Positions 8,251-16,306 of a stretch of 46,405 nt of DNA are shown piece by piece. The notes under the pieces were generated by a model. That model was not told the origin of the DNA, made no database searches, and was given only the letters and a program-made list of their open reading frames with translations. Position 1 is the first letter of the stretch. Every line of letters starts with the position of its first letter. Origin of the DNA: Deltaproteobacteria bacterium (GTDB lineage: Bacteria > Desulfobacterota > DSM-4660 > Desulfatiglandales > HGW-15); NCBI GenBank assembly GCA_019308745.1, contig JAFDHO010000043.1, positions 1 through 46,405 on the forward strand, written 5' to 3'. The position numbers and the translations under genes were made by a program.

Positions 8251-9258
8251 TCAATCAGGCTTGATCATCACGATGGCGAGTGCGGTCACCACGAGGACCA
8301 GGGCTGCGATTTCCCTGACCCCCACTGCTTCCGAGAGTATGAGAGCGCTGCTGAGGACACCTATCACGGGAATGGCAAGGGTCCCAATGGCAGCCACCGT
8401 GGCGGGGAACAGGCTGACGACCTTGAACCATGCCCACTGGCAATAGATTATGGGCAGCAGGATCACATAGACAGCTGCCAGGATGCTCTTCGCAGACAGG
8501 TGCAGAAGGGTGTCCGCCGGGTCCAAGAGGACGGCCCCCAGGACGACCGGGATACCTCCGAGGAGCAGTTGCCATGCCGTGAGCAGGGATACGGGCATGG
8601 TCCATTGGAAGTACTTGATGGCCACGGTCCCCAGGGCCCAAGAGAGGGCTGCCCCGAGCATGAGTGAAGAGCCGGCCGGGGAGGCGCCCAGGGCCCTTAT
8701 CTCCTGACCGACAAGAATAGCCAGTCCGCAGATACCGAGTCCGAGCCCCAAGAGCCGAGACACCTTCAATCTTTCCCGGAGTATGAAACAGCTCAGGATG
8801 GTCGCCCACAGGGGCATGGTGAAGGCGATTATGGTCGCCCGGCTCGCGTTAATCCGGACAAGGCCATGGGCGGAGAGGAGATGCCAGCCCGTGATATTCA
8901 GGGCTGCCACCAGCAAGAGGGGTTTCAGCTCTCCCTTCGGTACGGCAAGGCGGAAACCATTCGCCTTGGCCAGGCCCATAAGACCAAGCCCCCCCAATAC
9001 CAGGCAGAAGGTCCTGAAGGTCCAGGGCGGGATCTCCGTGAGGGCGATCTTCATGATCGGCCAGTTAAGACCCCAGAAGAGGGTGAGGCTTATCAGGAGA
9101 AAGATACCGAGAGGGGGGAGCCTTGTCCCGCCCTTCCTCCCCTGATCCCCGTGAAACGGATTGTCGCGCTGGAGGCCACTGACAGGGTTCATGGCCTCAT
9201 CCCTGTCAGAGTGGGTCTCAATCGTTTTTCTTACTGTTTCTTGCGTATCCGTTTCCAT
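8251..9258 (-). CDS. DMT superfamily transporter (EamA family)
   Basis: Inner-membrane permease of 335 residues with about ten hydrophobic helices arranged as two EamA repeats. The first begins LLISLTLFWGLNWPIMKIAL and the second lies around SWALGTVAIKYF. Members export small metabolites or amino acids by proton exchange, and the substrate cannot be read here. The first 45 residues are hydrophilic. ATG 9192 (after AGGGATGAGG) is an alternative start that would remove 22 of them. The gene follows the nitroreductase gene by 30 bp on the same strand and is probably co-transcribed. Confidence 0.88.
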   Translation of the reverse strand: METDTQETVRKTIETHSDRDEAMNPVSGLQRDNPFHGDQGRKGGTRLPPLGIFLLISLTLFWGLNWPIMKIALTEIPPWTFRTFCLVLGGLGLMGLAKANGFRLAVPKGELKPLLLVAALNITGWHLLSAHGLVRINASRATIIAFTMPLWATILSCFILRERLKVSRLLGLGLGICGLAILVGQEIRALGASPAGSSLMLGAALSWALGTVAIKYFQWTMPVSLLTAWQLLLGGIPVVLGAVLLDPADTLLHLSAKSILAAVYVILLPIIYCQWAWFKVVSLFPATVAAIGTLAIPVIGVLSSALILSEAVGVREIAALVLVVTALAIVMIKPD

Positions 9259-9288
9259 CTAGGATTTGTGATTGGCCAAGGCTGGTTT

Positions 9289-10029
9289 TCATCTGGGATC
9301 AGCCTTCTTCTGATGAGCACCCATGGTCCAGCTCCTGGCCCTCTTGATGAAGTCCCTCACATCAGCATCGCTCCTGAAATCACCCGTGCTGCAATCGTCA
9401 AAGTGGACCATTTCTCCTTTGTCTCTCAGGTATTTTCCCCCCGGTTTCGTCGCAGGATACCCGAGTGCCATCATGTCGTAGGGGACCATTTCATTGGGTA
9501 TCCCCAGGAGATCCTTGATCATGCAGTGGGCAAAGGGAGTCGTGACGGCAGAGACCCACTGGGAGGCAAGCCCCAGCGTGGCCGCGGCCAGGTGCATATG
9601 CATAAATGCATTTGCGAGGCTCGACATGAAAATCAATTGAAACCGTTCCTCTGAGTATCTGACCCCCATGGGGAGCCCATCCCTTGTCCTCTTATCGCCG
9701 AGCAGAAGGATGTAGACCGGGGCCGTGGTATAATCCATTCCCGAATCAACCACTCCCTTCAACCTCCAGGGGCGTCCTTGCCAAGCCTCCCTGGTGGATT
9801 CCATGAGCTTTCCTTGATCCCAGTATGTCATTACATACTCAACGATCTTGTTCCTCAGCTCCGGCTTCCTGATGACAACGAACTCCCATGGCTGCATGTT
9901 GAAGCCCGAAGGGGCCCATCTTGCCACCTCGATTATCTTGTCAATGTGTTCGTCCGGCACGGGATCAGGCTTGAAGCGCCGGATACTGCGCCTTTTCTTG
10001 ACGAGATCCAAGAGATTGTCATAATCCAT
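9289..10029 (-). CDS. Nitroreductase family flavoprotein
   Basis: FMN-dependent NAD(P)H oxidoreductase fold of 246 residues. The N-terminal motif RRSIRRFKPDPVP and the segment ARWAPSGFNMQPWEF, both involved in FMN binding in the family, are clear, as is the late GYPATKPGGK loop. Such enzymes reduce nitroaromatics, quinones or enoates. The physiological substrate is unknown. An extra region around residues 75-115 (YWDQGKLM to TRDGLP) is longer than in the simplest members. GGGGAAGAA precedes the ATG. It probably forms a two-gene unit with the transporter at 8251. Confidence 0.88.
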   Translation of the reverse strand: MDYDNLLDLVKKRRSIRRFKPDPVPDEHIDKIIEVARWAPSGFNMQPWEFVVIRKPELRNKIVEYVMTYWDQGKLMESTREAWQGRPWRLKGVVDSGMDYTTAPVYILLLGDKRTRDGLPMGVRYSEERFQLIFMSSLANAFMHMHLAAATLGLASQWVSAVTTPFAHCMIKDLLGIPNEMVPYDMMALGYPATKPGGKYLRDKGEMVHFDDCSTGDFRSDADVRDFIKRARSWTMGAHQKKADPR

Positions 10030-10179
10030 TTCTTCCCCATTCTCCTTTTGATTAATACCCTAAAGCATTCCACCGGATTTGAAGTTACAAATTCACGATT
10101 CAAGGTTCAAAGTTTAAGGCTGACAGTGTTGCCTCTCACCTCATGCCTCCATCCCATTGGCTACCCGGGCATCCGCCGA

Positions 10180-11376
10180 TCAAGGCACAATGATGTTGGA
10201 GGAGGAGGGGCTGCGAAGGATCTTGGATCCCTCTTGGTCCTCTGTCATCTTCGAATAGAATTCCATGCTCCTGGTGACAAGGGCTGTGAGAAAGGGGTTG
10301 ACCCCAAAGATCGTATCGTCTTCATCCAGGGAGATGGCTGCTGCCAAGGCGATCTTCGCATACTGCTCTTCTTCCATCTTGAAGAGAACAAGGGCCATCT
10401 CTTCAAGGCGTCTTTTGACGAGCCTTCTCTTTTCCCCGGGATAGATCCTTGCAATGGCTTCGGCCTTGATTTCTTCAATGCGGCCGGCCCTTTGCGTATC
10501 AGATATGAGAATAGGGCTTTCCTTGGCCTTTTGGATCTCCTCCATGGGGGACTCAATCGCCGCGGGATCAACAATCCATGTCTCCATGAGCCTATGATCC
10601 AGCAGCCGATCTATTTGCGAAGCGGTCAACAGGGATCGGGAGATTTCTTGGGGGGAAATGAATTGGTAGACCAAGGGCCCTTCAGGCAGAGTGGCATTTT
10701 CCAGTATCCAGGGCCTGATCTTCAGGTATCCCTGAGAGGCCTCGTCACCCGTTGACTCGTGCCTGGCATAGGCCATTTCCATGATTTGGGCGATGTGGGC
10801 CAGTGATGTCTCCAGGGGATCGCGAACCTGTTCAAAGAAGAAGGCCTTCAATTCCTTCATGCGTTTCTTACTCTGGGTGCCTGCGAGAAAATCCCTAAAC
10901 CCCAGTTCGTCATTGGCTATGCCGATCCCTACGTCAAAGCCCTTGGGAACCCTGGGGATCGCCAGGAAGAGGGGGCGGTTGCCCGCCCCGTCTATGGGGC
11001 CTGTGTAGGCAATAGGTTCGCTCGGGTCAGGGCCTCTCACCAAGGGCTTGGTGTCCTTTCGTTCTTCAAGCTCCGGGATCGAGATGCCCTTTTGTTTGAG
11101 TTTGAAGAGGAACCGTTTGAGGGACTTCTGTACCGTCTTGTCGTGGGGGAAGGCCCCCTTTATGGCAAAGACTAGGGGTCGTGAGAGGGCTTCATCGGGA
11201 GGCACCTGCTCCAGGACCAGACGGGCAAGCCGTGGGGAGGTTATGCGCTCTCGGATATCTGAGGGGTCCTCTTCTTGGAGGGCGCCAAGGATATCCTCCA
11301 GCTTGGCCTGATCGTCGCGGTTGATCAGGTGATTACCCCTTTTTCTCTTGGGCTTTTTGTCTTTTTTCCTCGCCAT
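10180..11376 (-). CDS. Hypothetical protein, 398 residues, lysine-rich N-terminus
   Basis: I do not recognise this soluble protein. It starts with a very basic segment (MARKKDKKPKRKRG), then a mostly helical region. A segment at about 125-165 carries GPIDGAGNRPLFLAIPRVP, and the C-terminal half is rich in charged helices (RRLVKRRLEEMALVLFKMEE). There is no signal peptide or membrane helix. ATG 11376 is chosen because GAGGAACAGG precedes it. The frame stays open to 11463 without a ribosome binding site. It is divergent from rnc and shares with it a repeat-rich, AT-rich promoter region. The basic start suggests binding to nucleic acid, which is only an inference. Confidence 0.75.
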   Translation of the reverse strand: MARKKDKKPKRKRGNHLINRDDQAKLEDILGALQEEDPSDIRERITSPRLARLVLEQVPPDEALSRPLVFAIKGAFPHDKTVQKSLKRFLFKLKQKGISIPELEERKDTKPLVRGPDPSEPIAYTGPIDGAGNRPLFLAIPRVPKGFDVGIGIANDELGFRDFLAGTQSKKRMKELKAFFFEQVRDPLETSLAHIAQIMEMAYARHESTGDEASQGYLKIRPWILENATLPEGPLVYQFISPQEISRSLLTASQIDRLLDHRLMETWIVDPAAIESPMEEIQKAKESPILISDTQRAGRIEEIKAEAIARIYPGEKRRLVKRRLEEMALVLFKMEEEQYAKIALAAAISLDEDDTIFGVNPFLTALVTRSMEFYSKMTEDQEGSKILRSPSSSNIIVP

Positions 11377-11513
11377 CCTGTTCCTCAAGATGTCTTCTCG
11401 ATAGGACATGGTATATATATGTTGGCCGGGTGAAAATATCAAACAGAAAATAGCGTGACCCACGGTGGCGCGGGGCTCCTCTTTGGCATATCAGGACATA
11501 GCCTCTGACAGAG

Positions 11514-11597
11514 TATCGCCCAAAGCCCGACAATGATGGGGGTTGTCCCTTGGGAGGTCTTTTCAAAAGGCTCAATCAAATTCCTCCCAGACAACAG
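11514..11597 (-). repeat. Dispersed hairpin repeat, copy C
   Basis: Contains GCCCAAAGCCCGACAATGATGG, matching the left part of copies D and E, and the core CTTGGGAGGTCTTTTCAAAAGG, which is the reverse complement of the core in copies A and B. It ends near GACAACAG, similar to the terminal GGGCAACAG of copy E. It lies between the divergent 398-residue gene and rnc. Confidence 0.5.
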
Positions 11598-11626
11598 CAA
11601 CGGCACCAAACATTTAATAGAAGGAA

Positions 11627-11655
11627 TATATTGAATGAAAGGTAAGTGATATAAT
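11627..11655 (+). promoter_or_regulatory. Extended -10 promoter candidate for rnc
   Basis: TGATATAATATTATA contains a perfect TG-n-TATAAT extended -10 (11647-11655). The sequence is nearly palindromic, so a TATAAT also reads on the minus strand toward the 398-residue gene. No good -35 is present. Transcription would begin near 11662 and give rnc a leader of about 260 nt that includes repeat copy D. Confidence 0.5.
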
Positions 11656-11751
11656 ATTATAAGCAAGAAAGCATTGCTCCTCCGGATGGACACCTACGAT
11701 TGTCTTGGGTGTGTTCCATGGAGGAGGGACGAGGCACCAGATCTCTACACG

Positions 11752-11876
11752 CTGTTGCCCGAAGCACAACAATGATGGTGGTTGGTTAGCCCCTTGTGAA
11801 AAGATCTCCCAAGGGGCTGCAAAGCGCTCTGATATGCCCTATCTAGGGTGAGCACAAAGGGATTTGCACAAGACAG
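11752..11876 (+). repeat. Dispersed hairpin repeat, copy D (in rnc leader)
   Basis: Begins CTGTTGCCCGAAGCACAACA, like copy E at 44297. At its centre a 9-bp inverted repeat, AGCCCCTTG (11787-11795) and CAAGGGGCT (11809-11817), encloses a 13-nt loop. Its right part has AGCACAAAGGGATTTG, shared with copy E. The element ends about 45 bp before the rnc start. Confidence 0.6.
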
Positions 11877-11921
11877 CCTGTCTGCAGAAACAACGGGAAT
11901 GGGTTGAGCAGGATTTCCACT

Positions 11922-12644
11922 ATGGGTCGCGCAACAGGAGAAAAGACCTTCGATCGCCTGTGCAAGAGGCTGGGATACGAATTCAAGGATCGGGAGCTGC
12001 TGGAACAGGCCTTTCGACACTCATCCTACGTAAACGAGACCGGGTCCGAGGGTCTTGAGGACAATGAGAGGCTTGAATTTCTCGGGGACGCAGTACTTGA
12101 TCTGGCGATCGGCCATATCCTGATGGATCTCTTCGAGGATGCTACCGAGGGGGAGTTAACCAAGGTCCGGTCCTTTGTGGTAAACGAAAGAGGTCTCTGC
12201 AACATGGCCCGAGCCTTAGATCTCGGGGAGTACCTCTTCTTGGGAAGGGGAGAAGAGGCGTCCAACGGCCGGGAAAAGCCGTCCATCCTGGCCGATACCA
12301 TGGAGGCCCTGCTGGGAGCACTTTACCTTGACGGGGGCTTTGAAAAGACAAAGGAAATTATCCGGGAGTTGTTCGTTCCCGTGATCAGGGAGATTCAATC
12401 AGAGACCGCCGTGAGTGATTACAAGAGCCTGATCCAGGAGTATACCCAGGAGGTGTACAAGACCCGCCCGGAGTACAGACTCGTCCAGGAGAAGGGGCCT
12501 GCCCATGAGAAGACCTTCAAGGTTGCCCTGAAAATGAACGGACAGGTCCTGGCTGAGGCCGAGGGGAGGAGCAAGAAAGAGGCAGAACAGAAGGCGGCGA
12601 AGGAGGCTTTTCTTTGTCTAAGGGCAAAAGGGGAAGACCCCTGA
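11922..12644 (+). CDS. rnc: Ribonuclease III
   Basis: Double-strand-specific endoribonuclease that processes rRNA precursors and structured mRNAs. The 240-residue product has the signature ERLEFLGDAVL at 49-59, with catalytic E52/D56 and the second pair D125/E128 in ADTMEALLGA. A C-terminal double-stranded RNA binding domain covers about 165-235 (DYKSLIQEYTQ to EQKAAKEAF). ATG 11922 has AGGA eight bases upstream. TTG 11904 is an alternative six codons earlier. The gene overlaps the next by 31 bp and is linked to era, a frequent arrangement in bacteria. A structured repeat in its leader may be a self-cleavage target. Confidence 0.96.
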   Translation: MGRATGEKTFDRLCKRLGYEFKDRELLEQAFRHSSYVNETGSEGLEDNERLEFLGDAVLDLAIGHILMDLFEDATEGELTKVRSFVVNERGLCNMARALDLGEYLFLGRGEEASNGREKPSILADTMEALLGALYLDGGFEKTKEIIRELFVPVIREIQSETAVSDYKSLIQEYTQEVYKTRPEYRLVQEKGPAHEKTFKVALKMNGQVLAEAEGRSKKEAEQKAAKEAFLCLRAKGEDP

Positions 12645-13654
12645 TCATACCCCTGTTCATTCCCAATGAGGGATGTCCCCACAGGTGTGTCTTTTGCCAT
12701 CAGGAGAAGATCACGAGCCAGCCCCACGGACCCCTGGATGGCAATGCCGTCCAGGAGGTTGTCCGGCTTTCGGTTCAGGCGGGGGATTGCCGCGAGCCGG
12801 GGCCGAGGCAGGTTGCCTTTTACGGGGGAACCTTTACGAGCCTTCCCATCGAGAGAATGAGGGCGCTTCTCGGTGCAGTGCAACCCTTTCTGGAAATGGG
12901 GCTCGTGGAATCAATCAGGGTTTCCACCAGGCCCGATGCCGTTGACAGGGATAGGCTGGGCGTCATGAAAGGATTCGGTGTCTCCACGGTGGAGCTGGGG
13001 GCGCAATCCATGGACGACGAGGTGCTCCATCTCACCAAGAGGGGACACGGGGCCGAAGATACGGTAAAGGCAGTAAGTATGCTGAAGGAGCAGGGTTTTC
13101 GAGTGGGGATACAGCTCATGCCCGGCCTGCCAGGGGACTCCAGGGAAAGATTCCGCAGGACCGTGGAAAGGGTGATAGATCTCCGACCCGACATGGCGAG
13201 GCTCTACCCGGTCCTGGTAATCAGGGGTACGGAACTGGCGGAGTGGTTCCGGCGGGGGAGCTACAAGGCCCTTGAACTGGAAGACGCCCTGGAGATATGC
13301 CGGGAGAGCTGTATGGCCTTGGAAGGAGAAGGCATCCCCGTGATCAGAATCGGTCTCCTTACGCCCCCTTCCCTCTTTCAAGGGGGGCAGGTCCTGGCAG
13401 GTCCTTGGCACGGCTGTTTCGGCTATCTGGTTCGTGCCGGAATCCACTTGAAGAAGATCGCCGGTCTTTTACCCGGGCACGGGGAGGCGAAAGAGATCAG
13501 GATAAGGGCTCCTGGGAAGGAAATCCCCCTCATCAGGGGATTCAAGAACCAGGGGCTACGCGAGATAGAAAGAATGACGGGGGCGGCGGTGATCCGTGTT
13601 GTTCCTGACGAGTCCGTGGAAAAGGGACGCGTAGAATGGGACAGGATGGCCTAG
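12614..13654 (+). CDS. Radical SAM protein (Elp3-like family)
   Basis: Radical SAM enzyme of 346 residues with the iron-sulfur motif C21-PHR-C25-VF-C28 (CX3CX2C). The segment FYGGTFTSLP and later LMPGLPGD are found in Elp3, HemN and related proteins. It lacks the acetyltransferase domain of Elp3. The start is TTG 12614, inside the end of rnc, with AGGAGG seven bases upstream, so the 31-bp overlap looks genuine. Its place between rnc and era suggests a role in RNA or ribosome maturation, but the reaction is unknown. Confidence 0.85.
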   Translation: MSKGKRGRPLIIPLFIPNEGCPHRCVFCHQEKITSQPHGPLDGNAVQEVVRLSVQAGDCREPGPRQVAFYGGTFTSLPIERMRALLGAVQPFLEMGLVESIRVSTRPDAVDRDRLGVMKGFGVSTVELGAQSMDDEVLHLTKRGHGAEDTVKAVSMLKEQGFRVGIQLMPGLPGDSRERFRRTVERVIDLRPDMARLYPVLVIRGTELAEWFRRGSYKALELEDALEICRESCMALEGEGIPVIRIGLLTPPSLFQGGQVLAGPWHGCFGYLVRAGIHLKKIAGLLPGHGEAKEIRIRAPGKEIPLIRGFKNQGLREIERMTGAAVIRVVPDESVEKGRVEWDRMA

Positions 13655-13730
13655 AATAGCGGCATCATGGCTGCCTCGGTCCAGAGAGAGCATTGTGCAC
13701 AGAAAAGGACCAGGGGAAATTGGAGAAGAA

Positions 13731-14633
13731 GTGGGTCCCGAGAGTCGAGGAAAGTTCCTGTCAGGTTTCGTTTCCATCATTGGGCCTCCCAATGTGGGCA
13801 AGTCCACCCTCTTGAACCGATTGATAGGCAAAAAGATCTCCATCGTATCACCCAAACCCCAGACAACACGGAATCGCATCCTGGGTGTTTACCATGGGGA
13901 GGGATACCAGATCGTGTTCATTGATACGCCTGGTATCCACAGGACGAGGACCCCGTTGCACAGGAGCATGGTTGCGTCGGCACAATCCACCTTTCAGGAA
14001 GTGGACGTCATTCTGTTGATGATAGAGATGCCGAGGCCGAACTCTCCGGAGATTTCACCCATAATAAAGAAGATCAGGAGATTGAACAGGCCAGTCGTCC
14101 TCGCTATCAACAAGATCGACCTGGGGCCCAAGGAGAAGCTCCTGCCCATCATCGACCAGTTCAGGGAGCGATATCCCTTTGCCGCCATCGTGCCCATATC
14201 CGCCTTAAAGGGGGATGGAGCGGATCTGCTTTTGGGGGAGTTGAAATCAAGGCTGACCGAGGGGCCGGCCTTCTTCCCGAAAGGCATGGAGACAGATCAG
14301 TCCGAGACCTTCCTGGTGTCGGAGGTCATCCGTGAAAAGGTCTTTAAGAACGCGAAAAAGGAGCTCCCCTATTCATCGGCGGTCACGGTGGAAAGGATGG
14401 AAGAGGCCTCGGAGGGGGGACTCCTCAACATATCTGCCGCCATCAATGTGGAGAGACAGTCCCAGAAAGGGATTCTTGTGGGTCATAGGGGAAAGATGAT
14501 AAGAAAGATAGGCCAGGCGGCCAGGTATGACCTTGAGGGGATCTTTGGTACCCGCGTCTTTCTTGACCTGACCATCAGGGTGCAGAAGAATTGGAGCAGG
14601 GATACGCGCGCCCTGAGAAGACTGGGCTATTAA
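13731..14633 (+). CDS. era: GTPase Era
   Basis: Essential GTPase that binds the 3' end of 16S rRNA during 30S assembly. The order is G1 GPPNVGKST near residue 18, switch region TTRNRILG, G3 DTPG, G4 NKID and G5 SAL, then a C-terminal KH domain with GHRGKMIRKIGQAAR. About 300 residues is normal. The GTG at 13731 follows GGAG with five bases of spacing and gives a typical N-terminus ending SGFVSIIG. The frame continues to GTG 13695 (12 more residues), which has no clear ribosome binding site. It is the last gene of the rnc cluster, followed by a strong terminator. Confidence 0.95.
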   Translation: MGPESRGKFLSGFVSIIGPPNVGKSTLLNRLIGKKISIVSPKPQTTRNRILGVYHGEGYQIVFIDTPGIHRTRTPLHRSMVASAQSTFQEVDVILLMIEMPRPNSPEISPIIKKIRRLNRPVVLAINKIDLGPKEKLLPIIDQFRERYPFAAIVPISALKGDGADLLLGELKSRLTEGPAFFPKGMETDQSETFLVSEVIREKVFKNAKKELPYSSAVTVERMEEASEGGLLNISAAINVERQSQKGILVGHRGKMIRKIGQAARYDLEGIFGTRVFLDLTIRVQKNWSRDTRALRRLGY

Positions 14634-14637
14634 AAAG

Positions 14638-14673
14638 AAAAAGACCAACTTTAGATTGCAAGCTGGTCTTTTT
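14638..14673 (+). terminator. Intrinsic terminator after era
   Basis: AAAAAGACCA (14638-14647) pairs perfectly with TGGTCTTTTT (14664-14673) around a 16-nt loop that can extend the stem. The A-run and T-run make it work in both directions. It lies 4 bp after the era stop codon. Confidence 0.85.
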
Positions 14674-14822
14674 CCTTAGGAGGAAAGAGGTTTTTCTTGA
14701 GTTCTTATGATAAGCAAGAACCTTGCCAAACCCAGGAATTTTTGCATACTTTGTAACCTATTGGAAATATAGAAGATATGGCTAGCTCTCCAGGTGCGCC
14801 CCCGTTAAAGGACCAGGGCTGA

Positions 14823-14838
14823 GTACAAATATTTGTAC
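14823..14838. repeat. Perfect 16-bp palindrome in a convergent intergenic region
   Basis: GTACAAATATTTGTAC is fully self-complementary. It is flanked by inverted GCCCCC/GGGGGC-type runs (14797-14805 and 14842-14849). It sits between the ends of era and the NtrC-type gene, where no promoter is expected. The rest of 14674-14920 shows no gene. Confidence 0.6.
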
Positions 14839-14920
14839 CGCAGTGGGGGCCCGTTTGAGGGCGTGATGAGTTAATCCAGCGAGATCATTATTAAAATTTC
14901 GGTCCAAAAAATTTGACCTC

Positions 14921-16279
14921 CTAGAGGGAGATTCGATATTTTTTTAACTTGTGCTGGATGAGGCTCTTTGTGATGCCCAGCATTTCCGCCGCGTGGGACT
15001 GGACGTTGTTGCATTGGTGTAAGGCCCGACGGATAAGCTTCTCTTCGATGTGCTCGAGGGTCTTTTGCAAAGGGGCGTCTATGGGGATGAAACGATTGAT
15101 ATCCAATTCCTTCTCCTCTCCGGTAATCTCGGGAGGGAGATCGTCCAACCGGATTCGACCCCCGGGGTTCAGGACAACGGCCCTTTCAATCACATTCTCG
15201 AGTTCCCTCACATTGCCCGGCCATGTGTAGTCATAGAGGGCCTTCCACACATCGGGGCTAAGTTCCCAATGACCTTCCACTTGCCTGTACTTGTTCATAA
15301 AATGGTTGACCAGGGGCCTGATATCCTCTGTCCGTTCCCTGAGGGAAGGAACCTCTATGTGGATGACGTTTAGCCGGTAATAGAGATCCTCCCTGAATCG
15401 TCCCTCTTCTACATCTTCCTTCAAGTCCCTGTTAGAGGCGGACAGGACCCGGACGTCCACTTTTATTGTTCTCGTGCCGCCGACCCTTTCGAATTCCATT
15501 TCCTGGAGCACTCTCAGCAGCTTGACTTGAAGGGCCTGGGGCATCTCTCCGACCTCGTCAAGAAAGAGGGTCCCGCCGTCGGCCAATTCAAAGCGCCCCT
15601 TTTTCAGGGCAATGGCACCCGTGAAGGCCCCCTTTTCATGGCCGAAGAGTTCGCTTTCGAGCAGGGTATCGGTCAAGGCCCCGCAGTTCACGGATATGAA
15701 GGGGCGGTCCTTTCTGGGGCTGTCATAATGGATGGCCTTGGCAATCAGTTCCTTTCCTGTCCCCGAGGGCCCCGTGATAAGGACCGAGGCCTTGGATGGC
15801 GCCACCTTCTGGATCATGTCATATATCTCGCGCATGGGCTTGCTCTTGCCGATGAGGTTCCCGTAACTGTACCTATCGGAAAGGGCCTTGCTGAGCAGTC
15901 GGTTCTCCTTGATGAGGCGGTGGTTCTGGAGGGCCTTCTTTATGGTCAATTTGAGCTCTTCGTTTTGAAAGGGCTTTGTGATGTAGTCGTAGGCCTGCAT
16001 TTTCATAGCTTCTACGGCCATCTCTATGGTCCCGTAAGCTGTCATCATGATGACAGGGAGATCAGGCTTTGTCTTCTTGGACTCCTGTAACAGGTCCATG
16101 CCGCTCGTACCGGGGAGCTTCACGTCTGTGATAAGGAGGTCAAGGTCCGAATTCCTGATCAAACGCAGGGCCTCTCTGGCGTTGGATGCCGTTAATATCT
16201 CGTAGCCCTCAGGGGCAAGAAGCGCTTCCAAGACCACCAGGTAGTTCCTTTCATCGTCCACAATCAGGATAGTTTCCAT
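14921..16279 (-). CDS. Sigma54-dependent response regulator (NtrC family)
   Basis: Enhancer-binding activator of 452 residues. The receiver domain (1-120) has phosphoacceptor D52, T80 and K102. The AAA+ sigma54 interaction domain (about 140-375) has Walker A GPSGTGKE (170-177) and the GAFTGA loop (217-222) that contacts sigma54. A C-terminal Fis-type helix-turn-helix (SHAAEMLGITKSLIQHKLKK) binds DNA. It lies 27 bp after the histidine kinase gene on the same strand, so the two form a two-component pair. The target genes are unknown, and I found no convincing GG-N10-GC sigma54 promoter nearby. Confidence 0.95.
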   Translation of the reverse strand: METILIVDDERNYLVVLEALLAPEGYEILTASNAREALRLIRNSDLDLLITDVKLPGTSGMDLLQESKKTKPDLPVIMMTAYGTIEMAVEAMKMQAYDYITKPFQNEELKLTIKKALQNHRLIKENRLLSKALSDRYSYGNLIGKSKPMREIYDMIQKVAPSKASVLITGPSGTGKELIAKAIHYDSPRKDRPFISVNCGALTDTLLESELFGHEKGAFTGAIALKKGRFELADGGTLFLDEVGEMPQALQVKLLRVLQEMEFERVGGTRTIKVDVRVLSASNRDLKEDVEEGRFREDLYYRLNVIHIEVPSLRERTEDIRPLVNHFMNKYRQVEGHWELSPDVWKALYDYTWPGNVRELENVIERAVVLNPGGRIRLDDLPPEITGEEKELDINRFIPIDAPLQKTLEHIEEKLIRRALHQCNNVQSHAAEMLGITKSLIQHKLKKYRISL

Positions 16280-16306
16280 AAGGACAATACTCCGTTCTTG
16301 ATCCTG

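Noticed and set aside
14674-14920. Sigma54 promoter near the NtrC-type gene
   Set aside because: Several GG...GC pairs occur but none with the required 10-bp spacing and TGGCAC/TTGCA context. The region also lies between convergent genes.
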